Assembly (NCBI RefSeq): GCF_016802725.1 | Contig: NC_052669.1 | Coordinates: forward strand, 9,447,770-9,511,769 | Origin: Solenopsis invicta | Taxonomy: Eukaryota; Arthropoda; Insecta; Hymenoptera; Formicidae | Direction of reading: 5' to 3' | Length of the DNA: 64,000 nucleotides | In this document: piece after piece, positions 50,101-62,042 of the stretch | How positions within the stretch are numbered: the first letter of the stretch is position 1 | Layout of the letters: each line of letters opens with the position of its first letter | Made by a program: the position numbers and the translations under genes | Notes under the pieces: generated by a model | What the model was told of the DNA's origin: nothing | The model's database searches: none | The model's input: the letters and a program-made list of their open reading frames with translations, nothing else

Positions 50101-52747
50101 TTAAACACGGAGATTAATGATGGTCGCGGAAAATTGGTGGCTTCCTTATGTCGAATTCATCGTGACTTTGTTACGCCGCATCCGGGGGATTTAATTTTCG
50201 ATTTTTCTAAACGGATGACGGCCCGATATTCCCTGGGACCCCGACGAACGTTGAAACGATTTTTTTCAAATGTATAACGTATGTGCAAAATGTTTCCATT
50301 CGTGCATGCTAATTACAGGTCGAATATCGCTTTAGTAAAACGACGATTAGACGCAAGAAGATGCAATTTTTGAATCAGATTTTCGCAAGCGAGTGCAAAA
50401 TCGCATAAGATATCTTTAAGTCAACTTGAAAATGTAGAATAAAAATTTTTGAAAGGGCATTTAAAATTGATCTGAATATTATTGCGATAAGGATAAGTGT
50501 TTTTTATGTATATGATGAATGTATACATATGTATGATACATTGTTCAAGTAGTCAGAAATCGTTCATATACGATAGTGGAGCAAGGTCGAGCAACCAAAT
50601 TGAATTTCATACGCGTCGAAGAGGGAGACATTGAAAAGAGCCCGTCTCTCGTGTTTCTTGTAACACGAAGAATTTTCGGTCGTTCAAGACGCGGTCATGG
50701 CTTGATGTTTCTGTCACATATAATATGCGACAATAACGCCAGTGTGTACTCGGTCGGGTCAACTTAGTATATTTTTTTCTCGACCCACCTCGGCCCCTGA
50801 GGTTAGATTCTGTAAACGGATGAATTAGAGACGGGCGTCAAAGCGTGGCCGGGACCGAGCTGCTTCTGAATATTTTTGACAACCGATAGTTCCTTTATGA
50901 TAAATGTAGAAAGGCACAACGTGCAGATCTGAATCGATGGAAAGTAGTATCGATATCATCGTTGATCAATCGTACCTCTCCCTCCCCCTTCACTCATCCT
51001 GTCGCTTTTACTCTGTAAATTCTGTAAGATACGATTCTGCCTATCTTACTACCAAGTAAAATACGCGTAACTTGAGATGTACGTTGATATAAAAAAAAAA
51101 AAGAACAAGATGTCTAATGTATTATTCGTTTGATAAGATTCGTGTTCCGCATCGCATTACATCGGTCAGATTTGAATTGAATAATATGAATAAGTTTTTG
51201 TTTAAATACTAGATAGGAGAATAGGTAACTTATCATTTTTTCGGATGAAACTTGTGCAAAAGTAAAATCCATATTTCATTTGAAGAAAGATTAAATAAAT
51301 ACACGTCGTTTATAAATAAAATTAATCTTTTCGTAATAATATGTGGATGTTAATATTAATCTGAAATATGCCAGCTTTAATTGTACTTTTCTCTCATTAT
51401 TAAATTGCATAATTTCTCTGCATATGTTTTAACTTGTAGTTTCCGTTTGTTTGCTCGATATTGTATCCATAAATAGTTCAAACCTCCGGTCGTTTTTTTT
51501 TATCTTACTCTTTCCTGAATTTCCTCAGGTATAGGAATCTTAAGATATTTGCTATTATTTGAAAATGTGTTTGAGCTAGTTTTTGTTGGTTTCGGAGTTG
51601 CGCAAAAACGATTTTTATTAGCCCATTAACATAGACGTACATCCTTCGTTTCTCGCGAGTATTGTTAAACAGGACAGAGTTAGCACGAATGACCATTCAT
51701 TCGGCTCCATTTCTCTTTTTTTTTTGGTTGGCAAATAGTCGATATGATTTGTAACATATGAAAAAAAAACAGTGTCTTGTCGGAAGTGTCTCGTGTAAAT
51801 TGTAATGTTCTTTGTTACTTTGTCGTAACCAAAACCGTTTTTTGCGAATATTCGATGAAAAACGTTAAGTGCAAAAAACATCGAAAAAAAGAAAATCTCC
51901 GGTAGTAGAATATCTCACTACACAATCAGTCGAATAGCAAATGACTGGAAAGAATTAAGGTTCCATAAAAGGATTGGATTCTCGTCCGTTCGTCTTTGTC
52001 TCTCTTTCTAGAAATTTCTCTCTATTATGACGTAACGGTGCTTGTTTCGTTCTTTTTTCATCCAATTTTTTCATACAAAACAAAAGGCACTTCGTGGCTT
52101 AAATTCAAGGGCTTTCCTTGACCTAAGTTCCGCAACGGAACTCTTCGTTACGCTCTAGTATAGCATTTTACCCTTTTGTACATACATATTTCAGTTATGA
52201 GACAGCAAGATAGTAAATCATCGGACATAAAATATTAGAGATAAAAAATTCTAATGCAATAAATATTTTACTCGTTGTAATAAGGAACAGCGGTCCGTTA
52301 CGAGCAATTACTGAGTCGTATTTAAATAAAAGAAAAGAATTGTAAGTTGAAATAATAAATATCTATCTAATAAAAGGAAAGAAAATTTTCCCGAAGAAAT
52401 ATATAAAAATTCTCAAGTCAAAGGCCAAAGTTTAGTAATATATTTCGTATATTATTTCATAACATCTCGTTCTAAACGTATGGCATAATATCATTCACAC
52501 AAATTTTTCTCCACGCTTTGATTAGTACTTAATTTTTTCGCTCAATTGTAAATCTTTTCGGAATTTCAGAATTTTTGAAGACTAACACATTGTTTCAACT
52601 ATGCGCCTCTCTTTCATAGATTTATTCACAGCCTTCGGAGAATTTCTGCTTTTAACAAATTATATTATTGAGCAGCTATATAAAGGTCTGCTATAATTAT
52701 CTGTTATCAACCTTATCTACATTTTAAATGTTATATACTTTACAGTC

Positions 52748-52775
<28 letters not shown>
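52748..52775. repeat. (TA)n tract inside a TACAGYCATA palindrome
   Basis: The run is bounded by TACAGTCATA and its near complement TATGGCTGTA, so the whole stretch can fold back on itself. Confidence 0.85.
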
Positions 52776-52778
<3 letters not shown>

Positions 52779-52817
52779 TGTAAAAGTAATTTATATACGT
52801 AAAGAATATATGTATAA

Positions 52818-52921
52818 CTTTTTGCACTAACGTACAAGATATTTCTAGTATAAAATAAAAAGTAAGCGATAAACCGTTATGTTGGTTTATCGTTTAATAC
52901 CTTGTATGTTAGTGCAAAAAG
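52818..52921. mobile_element. 104-bp hairpin MITE
   Basis: Ends CTTTTTGCACTAACGTACAA and, in reverse complement, CTTTTTGCACTAACATACAA, matching for about 26 bases with two differences. The interior has a second perfect hairpin, CGATAAACC...GGTTTATCG. No target duplication was identified. Confidence 0.75.
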
Positions 52922-53456
52922 CAATTTCAATAATGTTCGAGCTGCACATCAAAGCGTTTGCATTAAAAAAAAAATGCCCTCGTTAATTGATGTAATTCAA
53001 CGGTTGATCGAATAAGATGACAAGAAAATCAGTCGCATGCGTATCTGTCGAAAAAATGTCACATCCATTTGTGTCAAATCAAGTCAATTTTGCGGCTTTT
53101 GAAATTCGGCCGAAGGTATCGACAAACAGCGACGGACACGTTATTTTCCCCAAGACGCTCCGTCATCGGAAGAAGAGAAAATTTTAGCGCAGGGTAGAGG
53201 AAGAGGGGAGTAAAGAACATTGTTTACCTATCAATGTGCAATATGTGGGGAGTTGCTGTAAGCGTCCACCTCGTACGGGCTCGGAGCCCATAGGTGTGGT
53301 CCCGCGACTGGACAGGACGAGTTGAGGGACCAAAGTTTTTGGGAAAATTTCTCAAAAATGCAGGAAGTCGCGGCAACGGCCACGAAACATATGCGTGACC
53401 TCTGACCGCGTAGTGCACTCTCCTCCCTCTTTCGATCTTCGGGGTCGGCCGAGGTC

Positions 53457-53555
53457 ATGGGAACTCATGGGGGTCCAGCGGGTACTCGGGCCCTCCGAGA
53501 TCTGCCCCCACCACTAGGCGACGGGGTGTTTTTCCGACGCGTCATCGACGGCCAG
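53457..53555 (+). CDS. Candidate first coding exon of an unknown plus-strand gene
   Basis: ATG at 53457 opens 33 codons (MGTHGGPAGTRALRDL, PPPLGDGVFFRRVIDGQ) ending at a strong donor, GGCCAG|GTGAGC, in phase 0. The exon sits in a CpG-rich pocket inside otherwise plain DNA. The following exon was not found in the window, so the gene would continue to the right beyond 64 kb. I do not recognise the peptide. A 33-codon frame with a donor can arise by chance, hence the low confidence. Confidence 0.3.
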
Positions 53556-56500
53556 GTGAGCGGGTGACCGCGTGACCGGGAAACGCGGCCTAAAAATTGT
53601 CGATAGCAGAACTCTGGATTTCGGGTTTTCTATGTGGTCGAGGGTAACGGAGTTAGTTTAAGTGCGCGCAGGTGCGTTAATCTAAGGAAACAAATGCATT
53701 TCTGCAGCTATAGTAGCCATGATCTATAAATAAAAATTATTTTTCCACGTGAAAATATAAATTATTTATTTTTCTATTAAAAGAAAAATTTTTTTGCGAA
53801 AAATTAATTTCAGAATAGCATAAAACTCTTTTTTTTTATAATTACCCGCTCATAAATTATCATCCGTTCTAATATAACATTGATATTTACATATTTCTAT
53901 GTTTATGCATTTCTTGGGAAAACCTGTATATTTATTCGCATCATGTAACCATTATGTAAATCAATTGGATGTAACAGCTCAATGTTGAAACGAGAAACGT
54001 TCTTTCTTTCAGCGAGAACAGTTTTAAGGAGCATTAACGTCAAGTTCGGCATGGCGTGATCGTAAACCGAGTTATTAAGAACGCATTATTGAGCCTTTCA
54101 ATCAGGCAACCCTCTCGCTTCGCGAATAATTCTTCCGCGAAAAGAGGGTACAACGAAAGAAAAGTTACGCAAATCGCTCGATAAACATAACGTACGATCA
54201 ATGGGCCTGCTAAACGGGCCGCATTTCGAACCCTTCCTCAGGTGAAAAGAGAGAAAAAGAGAGAGGAAAGAGAGCCGCCGGCAGCCCAGCGCACCTGTCG
54301 ATAATCCCTCAGCCCTCAATAAATTTTCGCAAGACGTATTACTCTCGATACGTACATTGTTTCGCGCTCGACATATTAGCCATGCAACGTGTCCAGATGC
54401 AATTTTTCTTAATCACATCAAGTCGCGTACGCTGATGTATATCGAACCATAAATACACCGTCGACACACTACACGGTGTGCACAGCCACGTTGTAAAATC
54501 AAAGTTTCAATTTATTCTCTCGCATGCTGTCCAAGCGTGAAATATGCACGGATTAAATAAGACAGGAATCGATATAATAAAGAAATATTCGAGAATCGAT
54601 CTGTCTCTTCAGTAAAGATTTCATTTGAATTATGTCAATTTATCCCAATGCTCTAGTGCAGTTTGTACGATGTTGAGTCTCGAGTAAAATTTTAAAACAA
54701 AATTCACACTTGGGGACTCGGGCTTGTCTAGCGAATAAGTTTAACGTCGACTTCGAAAGCGATTACATGAATGGAACTTCGGGACCCTATAAATACTCAT
54801 CGACGCCCATTATGCGCTGCGAGAAAATCACGCGATGTGAATCGATCGGCAAAGTAACGAGGGACGATCAATGGGGAAATCCGTCGGCGCCGAACCCCTT
54901 TTTTTTCCGACGCGACGAGAAACACGATGGCACAATGAGGTCGTCTCAACAAAAACCCAGTGCACCTGTAAGTGGCGAACGCGCCACTACCCTTAATATT
55001 TTGATGGCTCAATACCGTCGACAATGCTATCGAGCTGAATTTATATGTACAAACGCGAGGAGAGAATCGTAAAAGGGGTAGGAGGTCGAGAAGCCGCACA
55101 ATTTCGAACCCCTTTCTCGATCGCAGTTCAATACCCAAATTGGCTCGAGCAACAAAGCGATGGGGCCCGCACGGAAGCGTACGGCCGCGTCAAGCCGCAA
55201 AGTGGAAACCCCCTTTCTTCGAGTGGCACACGCCTCGAACAAGGAGACGAAAGGTGTTGTTACAGATTAGGAAATATCAAAAGCCCACTTTTTGTACGGC
55301 GGGAATCGACTCTCGTGACAATACGCCCCCGTTTTTGTCAGTGTGCTAAAAAACGAGCAAGGGTAGACAAAATTACTGTCAATGCTTTTTACTTTCGAGA
55401 AAATGGGAAAAAAAGAGTGTGATTTTAAATATTTGTCAGAATCTAAAAAAATCAATCAAATCAAATTCATTATTTTCTAATAGTATAAATGCAAATAATT
55501 CCGAAATTGCTTTCGATGTCTTCTTAAAAAGACTCGAAAAAAAAACTAAATGTTAAAATGTCATGTCGATTGTAGTTTGACGTCAATTGGCTCACAATCA
55601 GCCTCAAAGGCAAATCTGGAATTTGTTTGGGGAAACCCTTTTTTCACAATAGGCAAACAGGCGCCAAGAGAGCAGGCGAATGGTGTAATAGATTAAAAAA
55701 AAATAGTAAAAAAAAAGCTCCGGAAAATTGTAGATAAGGGGGAGACTGTAAACACGTGGATCCGTTTCATGCATCGATCGTACTGCTTTTTCGGCGGGGC
55801 GTCTCTCTTTTTTGCGTTTTTTTGCCGCGCGATAAAAAAACGCTTCTCTCTCGCTGTATCTGGATTACGAAGACGGAAATGCTGCTGCTTGCGATATACG
55901 AAGCCTTTTTTCATGCGTTTCGCTAAGAACAGGTGAAACGGGAAAGAAACGGTACCGAACAAGTGTAACAGGGATAAACCCTTTTTTTTTTGTTGCCTCT
56001 GCCATTCGATTGAGCTCGATGGAATTTAGCGAGAATTTCAAGTGCAATATATGGTATACAATCGTATTGCGTGTATTATGCAAAGATGTGTTGTTCACAA
56101 AATTTAAAAAAAGCCCATGTGAAAAATAACTCTTTGAACATGACGTAACATTTTTCTATATCAACATAAAACATGTTAATTTATCTCAAGTGCAGATAAT
56201 GCTAATTAATGTTGCGTAATAGCGTTCACGCGCAAAACAAAATTTTGTTTTGCCCAAAGTTTTTTTTTTTTTTTATGGCTTATCTATCGCTGCTAAAATC
56301 ACGCGATTGATCTCTCGTGACTTCTATATTATACATTTTGAAATATCTGTTGGATTAAATTTAGACCGTTGAATGACAAGTTTACGTACAAACACGCCGA
56401 TGTCAGAAATTGTTTTAAAGAGGAACTGCCGGTCCGCGGACGGCAAGACGAGCGAGAGCGTCTCGCCCGGGAGCGTAGCCAAGTCCCAGAAGGCTCCTGG

Positions 56501-59500
56501 CGTGTGTCCGAGGTATCGAACAAGCGAGCAAACAAAACAAGATGAGGCGGTTGAGCAAAGGAAGACGATAGCGCCGTTTGCCGTTGCTTTGATTTTCGAC
56601 GGTCCGCCGGTCACAAATAGGTCCCCGACAACTTTGTAACAAGTGCAGCGCCGACCTTAATCACGCATTTGCGTCCACTAAACCTTTCCCCGTAATTCTC
56701 CTCCCCTCCTTCCTCTGTTTCCTCTTTTTGCACCATTAATCGATGAGATCGCTGCCGGAGCAATTAAATGAGTTATTCACGCTCTACTCCACGTAATAAA
56801 TATTTATATTTATATAATCTATCTCAAAAAGACGTTTGTATTAATATTAGATACTCCGTTTGCTGCAACTTACAATCGATTTTTGATTCGAATATTATGA
56901 TATTTTTTTTTCGTTCTTTCTCTCTCTTTTTATCGGAATACTTGCCACAGTTGCGTGAAACTGAGCGTCACCGATCTATGCAGAAAAGTGTAGCAATTAT
57001 CATCATTACGTAAAAGTGCGTGTTGCCCTGCGTGATTTTCGTTCCACTCCTTTGTTACGCGCGCGACAAATCCGAAGGGGAGGAGCGACGCGTCGCAAAA
57101 AGAAGCAGATGGGGAGAGAAATGAGGAGCGGCGTTAGAGATCACGGATTATTCATACTCACCGAAAATATTCTAAATGTGTCGCGACGTAGACGGACTAT
57201 CGTTCTTGACAAGCGCGAAGACAGGCAGATGGGGTGGGCGAAGTGAACGCGGTGGAAAGGAAGAGAGGAAGGAAGGGTAGGAAGGATGAAAGGAAAGCGC
57301 CCGTGGTCGGATGGAGAGTAGGAGTGGCGCGGAATCCTTGATTCTTCTGAATGCGAATCGAGAAATCGCCTCGGAGACGACTTTCGGGGGCCGCTATTGT
57401 GCCGCCCGGGCCCGAAAACATCTGTAATCCGTTTAGCCGTGCAAATTTCCCATTGATCCCGATTCTCTCTTGTCAAAAATCGACGTTGATTCCCTTGCTC
57501 CCTCTCACCCTCGCCACCGGGACCACGTCCCGGAAAAAACATCGATCGACGTGAGCGCGCGATAATGCCGCGTGCGTGCGACGTGCGCACGTAATTCTAC
57601 GCGGGCGCGCAGAAGGCGCAAAGCGGATTTCCCTCGCAGGGAATAAGGCACGAGGTTACGCTTCCTGGCGATTTTTCCACGCGTCACAGTCGAAACTTTG
57701 GTCGTCGCGCGAATCACCTGTCTTGAATTCTTGAAAGCGACGCGAGTTTTCGCGCTAATTCTATTAAAGGAAATGAGATTACAAACAATACATGTCAGAA
57801 TGTGACTTGTACTTTTTTTCAAAATAGATGCCTCACTGGAGATTGAAAACAAGTTAGATTTATTTCCTTGGTTAGAAGGAGGATTACAAGAGGGAAAATT
57901 ACAATGACGAGAAACATCTTTAAGAATCTCTTCTGATATTTGCGTTTCAATTTTAAATCAAGTACAAACAATCTTCATCAGTTCGATAACTGAATTTTCT
58001 AATAAAGTTAAAATAGATTTATAAAAGTACCAAATCCTATATCTCTTTTTAGGTACAACAAATATAGATCGAACCACTACGCTTTTCGCGTGAGTTGTAA
58101 TTTTTGCAGATAAATACATTTTTAATAGGCGAATAATATTTCTCTTACATTTTCTGGAAATCGATTAAAAATTATATTTAAAGTTAATTTAAGCATTCTG
58201 TCTGTAGGTGACAGTTCAAGGCACAGGCACGACACAGGATTAATGTATCAAGGTCAGTTTCTAATTCACTTTACGTAAACTTTATCGCGGAGCAAAGGAA
58301 AGATTCATCTCTTAGATTGAAAGTCACGCGACAAAAAAGCCGATGCCACTTTTCAGCAAGCGTTTATTCGCCTATAGCGAGGAGACGCAGTTTCTAAGAT
58401 GTTTTTTTAAGCATTACCACACGCAGAGAAAAGATTAGCCAACGAAGCTAAAATTTAGTTGTAGCAACTAAGACGTGTCTTTAAAATAGGGACAGCTAAT
58501 ATTGTTGCTGTCGGAGCTAAATTTATTAAAATTAGCAGTTACAGCAAGAAATATTCGCTGCCAGAATCAAATAATGTTTAGCGAATGCGTATATAGTTTC
58601 ACGCTCCCAAGTCCCGGTCTACAATAGGTGTAGTAAGCCTTAAGCCGTAAGAAATTGACCAATTACAGTTGAATATGAGGAAAATAATCGACCATGGTCA
58701 ATTTTTACGATTTAAGGCTTGCAACATTAATTGTAGACCGGGACTAAGATATTGAGGAATAGCTGCCACTTTTTTAGCTATACGTGTTAAAACACACATT
58801 TTATTTTAGCTAATAAAACTGTATTTTGCAGCAAATATATTTTATCTTTAATAGTCAATTTTTAGCACTGATAGAAAATATCGAACTAGCTACTGATATT
58901 TAGTTACTACTTCTAAGTCATTTTTTTCCGTGCAATAACTTGCACTTATTTTCGCAATTGTTATATGTCGATTTAAGACACAGTTCCATGCACATTAATT
59001 AAATAATAACATAAGGGTGATATCTGTTCATAGTTATTGGAAAGAAAAATATGCAACGTATAAATCTATAAACACGAACTGTTATTTGTACGTCGTTATC
59101 TGTAGGAATATTTCAATTTGATCATTGCGCATACATTAATATTCTATGAATGTATTTTTATGCCTCTGCAAGTACGTTACGCGGTGGAAAAATCGCGAGA
59201 GAAATACGTTGGTGCCCGATGGAGACGTCAACGTATATCCGCGGTCCTGCTCGTTCGAACTGACCCGCGGGGCAAGAAGGAAACCCATTATGGGTAACAC
59301 CGGGCCCAGTTTCGGTTGTACCGTTAAGCAAATTTTCAATGAAATTTTTTTCTTCGCATTGTGATGGCTCGACCGCCAACCGATGCACGCACGAACAGGA
59401 AGGGAAAGAGAGGAGGAGAAGCGGAGGAAGGGCGGACGAACGCGCGTGCAAGTACATATGTATATGTATAAAAAAAGGGAAAAAAAAGAGAGAATTCGTT

Positions 59501-61970
59501 ACCCTGATCGGTCTTGCCGGACGTTGGACGCGGGACCTATACGTGGACAGGGGGGTCCGAATCTCCAAGATTCGGGAACCGGGGAAAAACGAGAGGGATA
59601 GATAGGGGAGCGCGCCGCGAATGGAAAAAACGCAACGAGCCATGTGGCGCGTGGAAGGGAAGCTGCGAGAGAATTTTTTTTTTTTTTCCTAACAAAAAGG
59701 GGCCTCGTGCGGTGCAACGGTAGGAAGGAGAATCGATCGGGGGGGGACGGACGGGGTTTAGCCGGCGACGCGCGCGAGGGAAGGAAGAGGAAGGACGCGC
59801 GAGTTAGTTTGGGATTTTGATATTGTCCGGAAGAGCTCTGCTTCCTCGTAAATTTGTATCTGAAAAAAAAAGGGCGCGATGCGCGAGGCGACAGCGACGC
59901 TCGCGCGCGCGCGCGCGCGCGTGCTTGCGGCCCCTTGCGCTGCCGGTTGTCGCCGGTCGCCGGTCGTGGCCGCGATTCCTCGCGCGAAAACATTCGCACG
60001 CGCACGGAGGGCGAAGAGGGGACACGTGCGTGGCCGGCACGAAGGGGACAAGTGTTGTCGGCGACGAGTGTAGAAAGCAACCGACGCGAAGCAACGCGCG
60101 ACGTCCCGTCTTTGACGAACGGGAGGTAGTTCACCCGATTAATATTGGTTATTCGGCCAATCAATTCGGTCTATCGGATGCCGTAAGCTTGCCGTTCCCA
60201 CACGAGAACCCCGGAGAGCTCATATTTGATAAGGGGCCGCTGAACTTTTTTGTGAAACAAAATCTGACCAGATGTCGGCGGGCCCTCGGAAATCCAGGTA
60301 AAAAATACCTTCGGCTGTACGGACGCGCCGGCGAGGCGCGTATATATATATTGGTGGAGAGCGTGTGGGAGGCTTGGTTCGTCATTAGGTCGCTAAATCA
60401 ATCCGGGTGAGTCCCACTGGATCGTTTTCACGGAGGAGTCGCGGAGGGCAACGAATCGGGTATCCGGTTCTCACAGAGGATCCAGAGATATCTAGGGAAA
60501 CGGTTTCTTCCAAGATGAGAAATGAAATTACAATAAGAGAAAAATTCGAGTATTTCTCGTCGCTTTGGAGGACGATGATACAAATGATTTATTTTAATAT
60601 TGCCCTGAAAATTAACGATATTTCAGGGATTCGAACAAAGAACGAATTAAACGTGTCAATTGGAATTAAGAATATACTTTCAAGCGTGTCATTTAAATAA
60701 TATCGAGTTTGTGTTAATGTCAATTATATTTGAGGCTCTAATTTAATTTCGTTCCGATTCATTCTATATGATTTTTGATGTTTTTCATAGTTATGACGTT
60801 TTCAGTAAGTTAAAAATTTGAAAATTTCCTTTTCTCTTGTCAAAAGGAGCCAGCTCTCTCAAGCAGTTTTCCCAAAGCACCTTCCTAATACATATGAAAA
60901 TCAATATGATTTAAAATAACAATGTTATTTTATGCATGAGATTGTCTTGAAATATATAATCTTTTGAATATTCGTTGTCTCGCATCGCCCGTCAATTATG
61001 ATAAGTAAATCGATATTATCACGAGCTGCTCACCGGAAGGATATTTCTTTAAATAGCTATAAAGTAAAATGACGTGACATCAAAATTCGATTAGTCTGCC
61101 TAAAAGTAGTCCGGGACATATGGACGAGGAGGCCGAATATAACGTCGTTCTCGACGTCGTAAATTGCTGCGGGATAATATGTCGCGAGAGAGTTCCTTAA
61201 ATTAAATGTAAAATGAATAAAGGGAGCGAAAAGTCCTCACGATGGCGTGGCGTTAATCGGGTCCACGCGGACTATAAAGTGATACACATCGTCGGCTTCT
61301 ATCGCTTTTACTCGAGTCACATTATTGATTTTGCCATTATTATCATGGCTCAGTTATTTGCGTAATCACCGAAAATTAGATCGCGACCAATAGCCGCTGA
61401 ACTCGTTAAAAGTATAGTCGGGAGTTGATTTTTCTAAGCTGACAGTCGCGTTCCATAAAACGATTAACAAACATCGCACAAGCGTGCATAATATATAATT
61501 ATACATAATTCAGAGTAATGGCACGATAAGAGGAAAGAATGACGTAAAGAGCGAAGCGCGGGGGAGGGGAAAGAATACAAGGAGTCGTACAAGGAGAGAA
61601 GGAACGGGTAATCGCGATGCGTGTTCTACAAGTAGGAAGACGTCGTCCCTTCTTCGGGGTCCAGACGCAGGGACAGGTGGCAGACTGGGGCCCGTTGGCC
61701 GGAGAGAGAGGTCGTGGGTCCCTCGAAAAGCGACAAGGACGGAAAGATAGAGAGCATGGGAACCTGACTTTCGGTCGGGGGCAGCATCCCTAGGAAACGT
61801 GTACCAAAAGAGCCTTTCGCTCTCTCTCTCTTTCTTTTTTTTTCTTTCCTTCTTTCATCAAGCAGACATCCACATATGGACGAACGCTCTCATTGGGCTA
61901 TCCCCCGTAGAGAAAGAAAATGAGGAATAGAGAGATAGAGAGGGCAGGGTGCACGGCGCACCTAACGCAC
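53556..61970. other. Gene-poor DNA with inverted-repeat elements
   Basis: Mixed CpG-rich (54-57.7 kb, 59.1-60.4 kb) and AT-rich (57.8-59 kb, 60.5-61 kb) sequence. Frames of 100-220 codons at 55-60.4 kb overlap on opposite strands and are rich in R, S and G as expected of CpG-rich non-coding DNA. One clear MITE is at 58610. A GC/CG alternating run is at about 59905-59922. No gene recognised. Confidence 0.4.
58610..58745. mobile_element. 136-bp MITE with AGTCCCGGTCTACAAT termini
   Basis: Left end AGTCCCGGTCTACAATAGG; the right end in reverse complement is AGTCCCGGTCTACAATTAA. Both continue with AAGCCTTAA, a CGTAA block and AATTGACCA, so the inverted repeats are about 50 bases. The centre is short and non-coding. 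It may itself lie inside a larger, older element (58422-58937). Confidence 0.8.
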
Positions 61971-62042
61971 ATCGCTGGCCGAGACGCTGAGACGGACGTC
62001 GTCGAGTTTCCTGTCACGCTCAGGATCGGAGGAGAGGCTCAT
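61971..62042 (-). CDS. Candidate short first coding exon on the minus strand
   Basis: On the minus strand ATG at 62042 opens MSLSSDPERDRKLDDVRLSV then SASD, followed by a possible donor GAT|GTGCGT in phase 0. If not spliced the frame stops two codons later. The flanking 61.9-62.2 kb is CpG-rich and promoter-like. I recognise no family. Chance cannot be excluded for 24 codons. Confidence 0.2.

Larger units (their letters stand above)
44101..53227. other. Gene-poor DNA upstream of the zinc-finger gene
   Basis: About 9 kb with TCGG tandem units (44148-44180), an AAT run (48975-49005), CT tracts and alternating CpG-rich (44-50 kb) and AT-rich (50.3-53 kb) composition. Many 60-150-codon frames are open on both strands but overlap one another. 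I recognise no gene or RNA here. One hairpin element is at 52818. Confidence 0.4.

Noticed and set aside
59817..60410. 197- and 221-codon overlapping frames on opposite strands at 59.5-60.4 kb
   Set aside because: Arg/Ala-rich from a GC/CG alternating tract, with no recognisable domain and mutual overlap.
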